Assembly: GCA_016234555.1 (NCBI GenBank)
Contig: JACRBJ010000044.1
Location: 86,737-150,736 of the forward strand
Source of the DNA: Chloroflexota bacterium
Lineage (GTDB): Bacteria > Chloroflexota > Anaerolineae > Anaerolineales > Villigracilaceae
Direction of reading: 5' to 3'
Length of the DNA stretch: 64,000 nt
Shown: piece by piece, positions 47,397 to 55,940 of the stretch
Layout of the letters: each line of letters begins with the position of its first letter
Numbering within the stretch: the first letter of the stretch is position 1
Notes under the pieces: model-generated
The model's database searches: none
What the model saw: the letters and a program-made list of their open reading frames with translations, nothing else
Told to the model about the DNA's origin: nothing
Program-made: the position numbers and the translations under genes

Positions 47397-48587
47397 ATGT
47401 CCCTCATTCAGGAAAAAGTAAATCAGGCAATCGAAATTCTCAAAGAGCAAAGCACCGATATGTGGCTGACCTTTGTCCGCGAGACTTCCGGCGTGCGCGA
47501 CCCCGCGCTGGATTTCCTCATCGGCGCGGGCGACCTGACCTGGCAATCGGCGCTCATCCTCACGAGAAAGGGCGAGCGGATTGCCATTGTGGGAAATCTT
47601 GAAAAAGAGACCATCTTGCGGCTGGATGTCTTCAACGAGATTTTGGGATACGACACCGCCGTCAGCGGCTTGCTGAAAGAGACCATCACCCGCCTCAACC
47701 CCGCGCGGATAGCTGTCAACACATCCCGAAACAACGTCCACGCGGACGGCTTGACCTATTCAATGTACGCGTTCCTCAAGGAATATCTTTCCGCCACGCC
47801 CTACGCCGATAGACTCGTCAGCGCCGAACCCGTCATCTCCGCCCTGCGCGGACGAAAGACTCCCGCCGAGCAGGAACGAGTCCGCAAGGCGGTGCAGATC
47901 ACAGACGAGATATTCAGGAAGACTTTTGCCCAAATCAAGGTGGGCATGACCGAGATCGAAGTCGGCGAGATGATGCACAGTCTGGCGCGTGAACATGGCG
48001 TGGAGCTGGCTTGGGTTCCCGAAAGCTGTCCCGCCGTCAACAGCGGACCCAACTCACCCGTCGGGCACAGCGGTCCGACAGCGATCAAACTCGAGCGGGG
48101 ACACATCCTCCACTTCGACTTCGGCGTGAAGTTCGAGGATTATTGTTCCGACATCCAGCGCGTGTGCTACATCCTGCGCGAAGGCGAGACCCAGGCCCCA
48201 GCCGAAGTCCAGCGCGGATTCGATGTCATCCGCACGGCGGTGGAAAAATCGCGCGAGGCGATGAAGCCGGGCGTGATGGGCAACTCGATTGACATCATCT
48301 CGCGGGAGGTCGTCACCGATGCGGGCTACCCCGAATTCCCCTATGCGCTCGGTCACCAGTTGGGACGGGTCGCCCACGACGGCGGCGCGCTGCTCGGTCC
48401 GCTGTGGGAGAAGTATGGGGACTCGCCGAAGCAAAAACTGGAAGCCGGGCAAATCTTCACCATTGAGCCGGGGCTTGCGGTGACAGGTTATGGCTATCTC
48501 GGGCTGGAAGAGGATGTGGTTATCACCGAAAACGGCGCGGAGTATCTGGACGAGCCGCAAAGGGAAATCATCCTGCTGAAGGGGTAA
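47397..48587 (+). CDS. M24 family Xaa-Pro peptidase
   Basis: GHILHFDFGVKFEDYCSDIQR; ALGHQLGRVAHDGG; FTIEPGL; GLEEDVVITENG. Confidence 0.87.
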   Translation: MSLIQEKVNQAIEILKEQSTDMWLTFVRETSGVRDPALDFLIGAGDLTWQSALILTRKGERIAIVGNLEKETILRLDVFNEILGYDTAVSGLLKETITRLNPARIAVNTSRNNVHADGLTYSMYAFLKEYLSATPYADRLVSAEPVISALRGRKTPAEQERVRKAVQITDEIFRKTFAQIKVGMTEIEVGEMMHSLAREHGVELAWVPESCPAVNSGPNSPVGHSGPTAIKLERGHILHFDFGVKFEDYCSDIQRVCYILREGETQAPAEVQRGFDVIRTAVEKSREAMKPGVMGNSIDIISREVVTDAGYPEFPYALGHQLGRVAHDGGALLGPLWEKYGDSPKQKLEAGQIFTIEPGLAVTGYGYLGLEEDVVITENGAEYLDEPQREIILLKG

Positions 48588-48602
48588 GGGAATGAAAATG
48601 CA

Positions 48603-48637
48603 AACGGCGTCATCCTTTTGGATGGCGCCGTTATTTT
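48603..48637. terminator. Terminator hairpin downstream of the M24 peptidase gene
   Basis: AACGGCGTCATCC-TTTT-GGATGGCGCCGTT-ATTTT. Confidence 0.8.
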
Positions 48638-48638
48638 G

Positions 48639-48711
48639 TGGGCCCGGCAGGATTCGAACCTGCGACCAAGCGATTATGAGTCGCCTGCGCTAACCACTGC
48701 GCCACGGGCCC
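48639..48711 (-). tRNA. tRNA with CAU anticodon (tRNA-Ile2 likely; Met possible)
   Basis: GGGCCCGTGGCGCAGTGGTTAGCGCAGGCGACTCATAATCGCTTGGTCGCAGGTTCGAATCCTGCCGGGCCCA; anticodon arm close to E. coli ileX. Confidence 0.9.
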
Positions 48712-48792
48712 CTATAAAAATGTCGGGTGTCTCAGTGTCGGGTGTCACGTACATTGACACCGGAGAACGTGACACTGAAACACCGAAGAGAG

Positions 48793-48864
48793 AGCGGGAG
48801 ACGGGATTCGAACCCGCGAATATCAGCTTGGAAGGCTGATGCCTTACCACTTGGCGACTCCCGC
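48793..48864 (-). tRNA. tRNA-Gly (UCC)
   Basis: GCGGGAGTCGCCAAGTGGTAAGGCATCAGCCTTCCAAGCTGATATTCGCGGGTTCGAATCCCGTCTCCCGCT. Confidence 0.92.
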
Positions 48865-48977
48865 ACGAAACCGTACTGCGAGCCGTATTATATGGGCGTT
48901 TTACTTTTTGAGCAAGTGATTTTTCGGGCTTTATAACGGATATTTCCCTGACCCGGAAGGGTTGTTATTTTTCCTGC

Positions 48978-49853
48978 TCACGGGGCAAGAATCGCTCCAG
49001 CCGCCTTTGGGTCAAACCCGTCGGGGAACTTTGTGCTTTGGGTATAGACTGCCTCGGTCAGCTTTGCCCATCGCAGGTTGGCTCCGCTCAGGTCGGCGCC
49101 GATTAGTTTGGCTTCGCTCAGGTCCGCCTTGGTCAGGTTGGTGTTTGTCAGGTTGGCTTCGGTGAAATCCGCCTTGTTGAATTTTGCTTCGCTCAGATCG
49201 GTCTCGCTCAGGTCGGCGCTGACCAGTTTGGCGCGGCTCAAATCGGCGCGGGTTAAATTGGCTTTGCTCAAATTTCCCCAGCGCAGGTCGGCATCGCTCA
49301 CTTTGGCATCGCTCAGGTTGGCGCTGCCCAGAAACGAGCCAATCAGGTTGGAGCCGCGCAGGTCAGACTGGCTCAGGTCGGCGTGGGTCAGCTTGGCGCT
49401 GCTGAGGTCGGCTTTGTTCAGGTTGACGTTGACCAGCTTGGCGCGGCTCAGGTCGGCTTTGCTCAGGTCGGCGGCGCGGAGATCGGCGCCGTGGAGGTCA
49501 GCTTCGCTCAATTTGGCGCCAACCAGCCGCGCATCGATCAGGTCGGTGTCGATTAGGTCGGCGCCGATCAGGTTGGCGTGGTTCAGTTCGGCTCGGTTCA
49601 GGCTGGCTTTGGTCAGGTTGGCTCGGCGCAGGTCGGCTCCGCGCAGCCGCGCGCGGCTCAAATCGGCTTTGCTCAGGTCGGCGTCGATCAGGTCGGAATC
49701 AACCAGGTTGGCATCCCTCAGGTTGGCGCCGCCCAGCCTCGCGTCGATCAGGTCGGCGCCGGCAAGGTCGGCGCCGCTCAAGTCGAGGTTCTCCAGCAAA
49801 AGCGGTTTGGGCTGACTCAAAAGTTGAACAAGCTCGGTCTTCGAGAATTGCAT
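48978..49853 (-). CDS. Pentapeptide repeat protein
   Basis: About 50 tandem A(D/N/K)LXX units such as LSGADLAGADLIDARLGGANLRDANL. Confidence 0.92.
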   Translation of the reverse strand: MQFSKTELVQLLSQPKPLLLENLDLSGADLAGADLIDARLGGANLRDANLVDSDLIDADLSKADLSRARLRGADLRRANLTKASLNRAELNHANLIGADLIDTDLIDARLVGAKLSEADLHGADLRAADLSKADLSRAKLVNVNLNKADLSSAKLTHADLSQSDLRGSNLIGSFLGSANLSDAKVSDADLRWGNLSKANLTRADLSRAKLVSADLSETDLSEAKFNKADFTEANLTNTNLTKADLSEAKLIGADLSGANLRWAKLTEAVYTQSTKFPDGFDPKAAGAILAP

Positions 49854-50076
49854 TTTTGCTCTCCTGGCGCAATGTTAATGGGGGAACATTACTTCCAACA
49901 TTCCAAGATAATTGCAGCAACCCTGTAATTAATCCCTTCTCCAATCCGTCAAATTATGTGATAATACCACCGTCGCATGTATCTTCGTGAACGTGACGAC
50001 GCATCCCAATTTTCAGAACGCGGAGCGCAACGATGGGGGAAGCGCCCAGGCGGACTCTACCTTACCGGAGGGTACC

Positions 50077-50961
50077 ATGTCAACAGTTACACCCGTCTCA
50101 ACCAGCACGTCACAGCGCAAAAAGGTGACGACGCTGACGTTCCGTCAAAAGAAGGAACGCGGCGAACCGATCACCATGCTCACAGCCTATGACTATCCCA
50201 CCGCAGTGGCGATAGACAAGGCTGGAGTTGATTCCATCCTCGTCGGCGATTCGCTGGCGATGGTGGTTCTGGGCTACGAAAACACCCTGTCCGTCACCAT
50301 GGACGAGATGCTGCACCACGCGCGGGCGGTTGCTCGCGGCGCGAAGAGCGCCCTGCTCGTCGGCGACATGCCGTTCATGTCGTATCAGGTCACAGCGGAG
50401 GAGGCGCTGCGCAACGCGGGTCGCTTCCTGCAAGAGGCTGGCATGGACGCGGTCAAACTCGAAGGCGGACGAGATCGGGCGGAAGCAGTCCGCAGAATTA
50501 CAGGCGCGGGAATCCCCGTCATGGGACATCTCGGACTGACGCCGCAATCCATCCACCAGCTTGGCGGATTCCGCGCCCAGGGCAAAACCGCTTCGGCGGC
50601 GAAGATTCTGCTTGAAGATGCGAAAATCCTCGAAGAAGCGGGGGCGTTCAGCCTCGTGCTTGAGTCTGTCCCTGCGCGGCTGGCTGAGTTTATCTCGAAG
50701 GAGATTTCCATCCCGACGATTGGCATCGGCGCGGGCGCGGGCTGTGACGGTCAGGTGCTGGTTACCCATGACCTGCTCGGTCTCTTCGACCGCTTCACGC
50801 CGAAGTTCGTCAGGAAGTACGCAAACTTCCACGCGGAGATGAACAAGGCGTTCACGCAATACATCGACGACGTGGAGACCAAACGCTTCCCCGCCGCTGA
50901 ACACACGGTTGAAATGACCGATGATGAGTGGCATGAGTTTTTGAAAATTACCAATCCCTAA
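50077..50961 (+). CDS. panB: 3-methyl-2-oxobutanoate hydroxymethyltransferase
   Basis: ITMLTAYDYPTAVAIDKAGVDSILVGDSLAMVVLGYENTLSVTMDEMLHHARAVARG; GHLGLTPQSIHQLGGFRAQGK. Confidence 0.93.
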   Translation: MSTVTPVSTSTSQRKKVTTLTFRQKKERGEPITMLTAYDYPTAVAIDKAGVDSILVGDSLAMVVLGYENTLSVTMDEMLHHARAVARGAKSALLVGDMPFMSYQVTAEEALRNAGRFLQEAGMDAVKLEGGRDRAEAVRRITGAGIPVMGHLGLTPQSIHQLGGFRAQGKTASAAKILLEDAKILEEAGAFSLVLESVPARLAEFISKEISIPTIGIGAGAGCDGQVLVTHDLLGLFDRFTPKFVRKYANFHAEMNKAFTQYIDDVETKRFPAAEHTVEMTDDEWHEFLKITNP

Positions 50962-50992
50962 TTACCAATTACAGAAATTAGTAGTTGGTAAT
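50946..50992. repeat. Heptamer array AATTACC with inverted copy, overlapping the panB stop
   Basis: AATTACC AATCCCT AATTACC AATTACA ... GGTAATT. Confidence 0.75.
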
Positions 50993-51010
50993 TGACCAAA
51001 GGATATTGAA

Positions 51011-51907
51011 ATGAACGAGTCAATCTTATTAGTTGGCACGGGCGCGCTGGCAACCCTCTTCGCAGCAAGACTGAGCGCGGCGGGACATTCGGTCTCGATG
51101 CTTGGCACGTGGAAGCAGGGACTTCAAGCCTTGCGCGAAAACGGAGCGCGAATTCAGGAGGCGGACGGAAGCGAACAGGCGTATTCAGTCTACGCGACGG
51201 ATGATCCGCTCGAAGTGCGCGGCGCGAAGTTTGCGATTGTGCTGGTCAAGTCGTGGCAGACGGAGCGCGCGGCGCGTCAACTCAAACTGTCACTTGCAGA
51301 CGATGGACATGCGCTCACCCTTCAAAACGGACTCGGCAACCGCGAAACGCTGACGCGCGACCTCGGGGCTGGTCGGGTTTCATTGGGCGTGACCACCACT
51401 GGAGCCACGCTGCTTGCTCCAGGCTTGGTGCGGACAGGCGGGGACGGGATCATCTCCATTGAGGGAAATCAGGCTCTCGCTCCGCTTGAGGCGGCTCTGC
51501 GTTCATCCAATTTCAATTTGCAAATCGTAGACGATGCCCAATCGCTGATCTGGGGCAAGCTGGTCATCAACGCCGCCATCAACCCGTTGACCGCCCTGTT
51601 GCAAGTCCCGAACGGTGAACTGCTGGCACGTCCAGCCACGCGGAGGATGATGGCATCACTGGCAAGCGAGACAGCAGAAGTCGCCGCCGCCGAGCGCGTG
51701 CATTTGCCGTTCAGCAATCCCGTCAGCGCCGCGGAGGATGTGGCGCGCAAGACCGCCAAAAATATCTCGTCCATGTTCCAGGATGTACGCCGTGGCGCGC
51801 CGACTGAAATCGACGCCATCTGTGGCGCGGTCACAAAACGCGCCGAGATGCACGGAATCAAAACGCCGTACAATCGCGCGTGCTGGCAATTGGTCAGAGC
51901 GCTGTAA
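51011..51907 (+). CDS. panE: 2-dehydropantoate 2-reductase
   Basis: ILLVGTGALATLFAARLSAAGHSVSMLGTW; LVKSWQTERAA; LIWGKLVINAAINPLTALL. Confidence 0.9.
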   Translation: MNESILLVGTGALATLFAARLSAAGHSVSMLGTWKQGLQALRENGARIQEADGSEQAYSVYATDDPLEVRGAKFAIVLVKSWQTERAARQLKLSLADDGHALTLQNGLGNRETLTRDLGAGRVSLGVTTTGATLLAPGLVRTGGDGIISIEGNQALAPLEAALRSSNFNLQIVDDAQSLIWGKLVINAAINPLTALLQVPNGELLARPATRRMMASLASETAEVAAAERVHLPFSNPVSAAEDVARKTAKNISSMFQDVRRGAPTEIDAICGAVTKRAEMHGIKTPYNRACWQLVRAL

Positions 51908-51941
51908 TACTGCCAGTAAAGCCACAGTCAAAAATAAAAAA

Positions 51942-51990
51942 TCCGTGGCATATCGACGAAGCATTGCGGCCTTCGTCGATATGCCACGGA
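51942..51990. repeat. 20-bp perfect hairpin downstream of panE
   Basis: TCCGTGGCATATCGACGAAG-CATTGCGGC-CTTCGTCGATATGCCACGGA. Confidence 0.85.
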
Positions 51991-52142
51991 AATTGTTACC
52001 CCCTGCTAAAAATATAAAAGAAGTATGAGAGAAAAATTTAAAGCGCTAGTGATGCCAAATGTTTGGTATAAAAGAGACAGCTTCCATTATCAACAGATAA
52101 ATTTATTGATGGAAATTTTGTGAGAGATAACCAGGAGATTTA

Positions 52143-55100
52143 ATGACCCAACGCAAATATACGAACCGTCGCTATCTCGATGCCCTCGAAAAGAAAGTCC
52201 TTGTCTTCGATGGCGCGATGGGAACAAGCCTGCAAACCCAGAACCTGACCGCTGAGCATTTCGGCGGCGAACAATACAACGGATGTAACGACTACCTCGT
52301 CATCTCGTATCCACAAGCTGTGGAAAAAGTCCATCGCTCCTTCCTCGATGTCGGCGTGGACGTACTCGAAACAGACACCTTCCGCTCCAACCGCTTGACG
52401 ATGGCGGAATATAAATTGCAGGATCGCATCATCGAGATCAATGTTGCGGCGGCAAAACTTGCGCGTCGTTTAGCAGATGAATACGGCGTAGGGGCGGACG
52501 GCCGTCCGCCCCAACCAAGATTCGTCGCTGGTTCCATTGGACCTTCGGGCAAACTCCCGTCCACCAACGACCCCGAACTTTCGAATGTCAAATACGACGA
52601 GTTGATCGACATCTTCCGCGAGCAGGCCGTCGGCCTGATTCAAGGCGGCGTCGATCTGCTTCTGATCGAAACCTCGCAGGACATTCTCGAAGTCAAAGCC
52701 GCCATCACGGGCATTCACAAAGCCTTCGACGAGACCCAGCAATATTTGCCGATCCAGGCTCAGGTCACATTGGATACGACAGGTCGTATGCTGCTCGGCA
52801 CCGATATCAACGCATCCCTTACCATCCTCGAAGGCATGGGAATCGACGTTATCGGCCTCAATTGTTCCACTGGTCCCGAGCACATGCGCGAGCCCATTCG
52901 CTTCCTCGGCGAAAATTCCACGCTGCCCGTTTCATGTATCCCCAATGCGGGACTCCCGCTCAACGTCGATGGGCAGGCCGTCTATCCGCTCGAACCTGAA
53001 CCGTTCGCAAATGACATGGCTGAGTTTGTGACGAAGCACAACATCTCGGTCGTTGGCGGATGTTGTGGCACAACTCCCGCTCACCTCAAGCTGCTTGTTG
53101 AAAAGCTGAATCATCATCCTGCTCCGAGTCGTCCATCGTCCACCGTCGGTCGTCTATCGTCCGCCATGTCGGCGATTGCCATGCGACAGGAACCCGCCCC
53201 AACTTTGCTTGGCGAAAGATGCAATGCGCAGGGATCGCGCAAGTTCAAACGCCTGCTGCTTGAAGAAGATTACGATGGCATCCTCGACGTTGCGCGTGAC
53301 CAGGTCGCAGGCGGCGCGCACGCCCTCGACATCTCGGTTGCTGTCACCGAACGCGCGGACGAAGGCGAGCAGATGCGCAAAGTCATCAAAAAACTGCAAA
53401 TGGGTGTGGATGTTCCCCTTGTCATTGACACCACCGAGCCTGATGTGTTGGAGATCGCTTTGCAGACCGCGCCTGGACGTTGTCTCATAAACTCCACGCA
53501 TCTTGAATCTGGTCGGGCAAAAGCCGACAAGATTTTTGGACTTGCAAAGAAATACAACGCCGCTGTGATTTGTCTCACCATCGATGAGAACGGCATGGCA
53601 AAGACTGCACAGGCAAAATATGAAGTGGCAAAACGTATTTACGACATCGCCGTCAATGACCACGGACTCAAGCCCGAAGATTTGGTCTTCGATGACCTGA
53701 CTTTTACCCTCGCCACTGGCGACGCGGAATTCGTTGACTCAGCCAAGGAGACCATCGAAGGCATTCGTCTCATCAAACAGAATCTGCCTGGCGTGATGAC
53801 TTCGCTTGGCGTGAGCAATTTGTCGTTCGGTCTCGCACCGCAAGCACGCCCGCCTTTAAATTCCGTCATGCTCTATTACTGCGTACAGGCAGGCTTGGAC
53901 ATGGCAATCGTCAACGCCGCGCATGTCCAACCTTATGCTGAAATAGACACCGAAGAACGTAACTTATGTGAAGACCTGATCTTCAATCGTCGTGAAGATG
54001 CTTTGCAGCGCTTCATTCAACACTTTGAGACAGTCACGGTTTCAACTGAATCCACGGTCGTTGACCCCACTGAAGGCATGACTCCCGAACAAAGGTTGCA
54101 CTGGAAGATTTTGCATCGTCACAAAGAAGGCGTTGAAGCGGATATTGACGAGATCATCAATCGCGAGACTCCTAACACCAAACATGAAGTAGCAGTCCAC
54201 ACTCTCAACACCGTCCTGCTCCCTGCCATGAAGGAAGTCGGTGACAAGTTCGGGGCGGGCGAGTTGATCCTGCCGTTCGTGCTGCAATCGGCTGAGACGA
54301 TGAAAAAGACCGTCTCTCACCTTGAAAATTATCTCGAAAAAGTGGAAGGCGTCACCAAAGGTACGGTTGTCATCGCCACCGTCTACGGCGACGTGCATGA
54401 CATCGGCAAGAACCTTGTCAAGACCATTCTCGCCAACAACGGCTACACCGTTATTGACCTCGGCAAGCAGGTCCCAGCCGAGACGATCATTACCAAAGCT
54501 GTGGAAGCGAACGCCACTGCGATTGGTTTGTCGGCTTTGCTGGTATCCACCTCCAAGCAAATGCCACTCATCGTCAACGAAATGCAGCGCCGCGGACATA
54601 AGATTCCCATCCTCATCGGCGGAGCAGCCATCAACCGCCGCTTCGGTCGCCGCATCCTCTTCACGGAAGGTGGCGAAGCCTACGAGCCAGGCGTTTTCTA
54701 TTGCAAGGACGCCTTCGAAGGTCTTGACACAATGGACTCGTTGATCGACCCCAAGCGCAAGCCTGCCATGCTCGAACAACTCCACAAAGACGCGGACATG
54801 GAAATGGGACGCGCAGCAAAAGAAGCTGAACGTTCAACGCCAAACGTTCAACGTTCAAATATCGTGCCAGCACCGATTCAGCTTCCTGCCAGACTCGGTC
54901 AGCGCATTGTCAAAGATATGCCGCTCGAAATGGTGCTCAAGCATCTCAACATCAACGAGTTGTATCGCCTCTCCTGGGGCGCCAAGAATACACATGGCAA
55001 GGAATGGGAAAAACTCAAGGCGGAGTTTGATGCCCGCCTTGCGAAGATGACCAAGGAAGCGCTCAAAGACGGCTGGCTCAAACCCCAGGCTGTTTACGGC

Positions 55101-55679
55101 TACTTCCCCTGCCAAGCCGATGGCGATGAGTTGGTTGTTTACGACCCCACCACCCTCGCTGACTCGCCCGCTGGATCGCTCAAATCGCTGACTCGTTTGA
55201 CCTGCCCGCGCCAGCCTTATGACGACCACCTTGCGCTGTCAGATTATTTCGCATCTGTTGAGTCTGGTCAAATGGACGTGGTTGCTTTTCAAGTTGTCAC
55301 GGTCGGACTCGAAGCCACAGAAAAATTTGAAAAAATGCAGGCCGCCAACGACTACACCGAAGCCTACTTCCTGCACGGACTCGCCGTCCAGACCGCCGAG
55401 GCAACTGCGAATTATCTCCACGAGCACATCCGCCGCGAGTTGGGACTTGCCGAAAATCAAGGCAAACGCTACTCGTGGGGCTATCCCGCCATCCCTGATT
55501 TGGATGACCATTTCAAAGTCTTCAAGCTGCTCCCCGCCGTGGAAACAGAACTCGGCATGAGTCTCTCCACATCGGGACAACTCATCCCCGAACAATCCAC
55601 AGCCGCGATCATCGTCCACCATGCGAAGGCAAAATATTATTCGGTAGGCGAGTCGCGGGTTGAACAGTTGATGAGATAG
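52143..55679 (+). CDS. metH: Cobalamin-dependent methionine synthase
   Basis: VLVFDGAMGTSLQTQNL; GGCCGTTPAHLK; ATVYGDVHDIGKNLV (DxHxxG); activation-domain-like C-terminus. Confidence 0.93.
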   Translation: MTQRKYTNRRYLDALEKKVLVFDGAMGTSLQTQNLTAEHFGGEQYNGCNDYLVISYPQAVEKVHRSFLDVGVDVLETDTFRSNRLTMAEYKLQDRIIEINVAAAKLARRLADEYGVGADGRPPQPRFVAGSIGPSGKLPSTNDPELSNVKYDELIDIFREQAVGLIQGGVDLLLIETSQDILEVKAAITGIHKAFDETQQYLPIQAQVTLDTTGRMLLGTDINASLTILEGMGIDVIGLNCSTGPEHMREPIRFLGENSTLPVSCIPNAGLPLNVDGQAVYPLEPEPFANDMAEFVTKHNISVVGGCCGTTPAHLKLLVEKLNHHPAPSRPSSTVGRLSSAMSAIAMRQEPAPTLLGERCNAQGSRKFKRLLLEEDYDGILDVARDQVAGGAHALDISVAVTERADEGEQMRKVIKKLQMGVDVPLVIDTTEPDVLEIALQTAPGRCLINSTHLESGRAKADKIFGLAKKYNAAVICLTIDENGMAKTAQAKYEVAKRIYDIAVNDHGLKPEDLVFDDLTFTLATGDAEFVDSAKETIEGIRLIKQNLPGVMTSLGVSNLSFGLAPQARPPLNSVMLYYCVQAGLDMAIVNAAHVQPYAEIDTEERNLCEDLIFNRREDALQRFIQHFETVTVSTESTVVDPTEGMTPEQRLHWKILHRHKEGVEADIDEIINRETPNTKHEVAVHTLNTVLLPAMKEVGDKFGAGELILPFVLQSAETMKKTVSHLENYLEKVEGVTKGTVVIATVYGDVHDIGKNLVKTILANNGYTVIDLGKQVPAETIITKAVEANATAIGLSALLVSTSKQMPLIVNEMQRRGHKIPILIGGAAINRRFGRRILFTEGGEAYEPGVFYCKDAFEGLDTMDSLIDPKRKPAMLEQLHKDADMEMGRAAKEAERSTPNVQRSNIVPAPIQLPARLGQRIVKDMPLEMVLKHLNINELYRLSWGAKNTHGKEWEKLKAEFDARLAKMTKEALKDGWLKPQAVYGYFPCQADGDELVVYDPTTLADSPAGSLKSLTRLTCPRQPYDDHLALSDYFASVESGQMDVVAFQVVTVGLEATEKFEKMQAANDYTEAYFLHGLAVQTAEATANYLHEHIRRELGLAENQGKRYSWGYPAIPDLDDHFKVFKLLPAVETELGMSLSTSGQLIPEQSTAAIIVHHAKAKYYSVGESRVEQLMR
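52491..52512. repeat. 22-bp perfect palindrome inside metH
   Basis: GGGGCGGACGGCCGTCCGCCCC encoding GADGRPPQ. Confidence 0.9.
53128..53162. repeat. In-frame 7-bp array inside metH (5 units)
   Basis: GTCGTCC ATCGTCC ACCGTCG GTCGTCT ATCGTCC encoding SRPSSTVGRLSS. Confidence 0.85.
54828..54862. repeat. In-frame 7-bp array inside metH (5 units)
   Basis: GAACGTT CAACGCC AAACGTT CAACGTT CAAATAT encoding ERSTPNVQRSNI. Confidence 0.82.
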
Positions 55680-55725
55680 CGGATTGGGCAGTGACTCAAA
55701 CCGAAATCAACGCCATCACTAACAT

Positions 55726-55791
55726 GCCGAGATTCACGGGATCAAGACACCGTATAAAAGCGCCTGCTGGCAATTGGTGAGAGTGCTGTAA
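55726..55791 (+). pseudogene. Decayed duplicate of the panE 3' end
   Basis: Reads AEIHGIKTPYKSACWQLVRVL*, compared with panE AEMHGIKTPYNRACWQLVRAL*. Confidence 0.85.
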
Positions 55792-55820
55792 TACTGAAAA
55801 ATTACCGTCCAAAAATAGAA

Positions 55821-55868
55821 ATCCGTGTTATACCTGCGAAGCATTGTGGGCATAACACGGATTTTTTT
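55821..55868 (+). terminator. Terminator downstream of metH
   Basis: ATCCGTGTTAT...ATAACACGGAT then TTTTTTT. Confidence 0.85.
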
Positions 55869-55940
55869 ATCCTTACGTGGATAAAACCTCGTGTAAAATT
55901 TCTGCTAAAGATGCTCAAGAACTGGGAGTTGAAATAACAA

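Noticed and set aside
48716-48790. GTGTC/GACAC-rich stretch between the two tRNAs
   Set aside because: Looks like another imperfect short-repeat patch, but period and unit could not be defined confidently by eye
49078-49815. 245-aa plus-strand ORF opposite the pentapeptide gene
   Set aside because: Mirror artefact of the repetitive codons on the minus strand; RSAxxRLASL pattern is the antisense reading of ADLXX repeats
52010-52142. Cobalamin or SAM riboswitch upstream of metH
   Set aside because: Short leader of about 130 nt after the panE hairpin without recognisable B12-box or SAM motifs
13781-54862. CRISPR arrays
   Set aside because: Repeats are 7-8 bp tandem units without spacers of CRISPR length, and no cas genes are present
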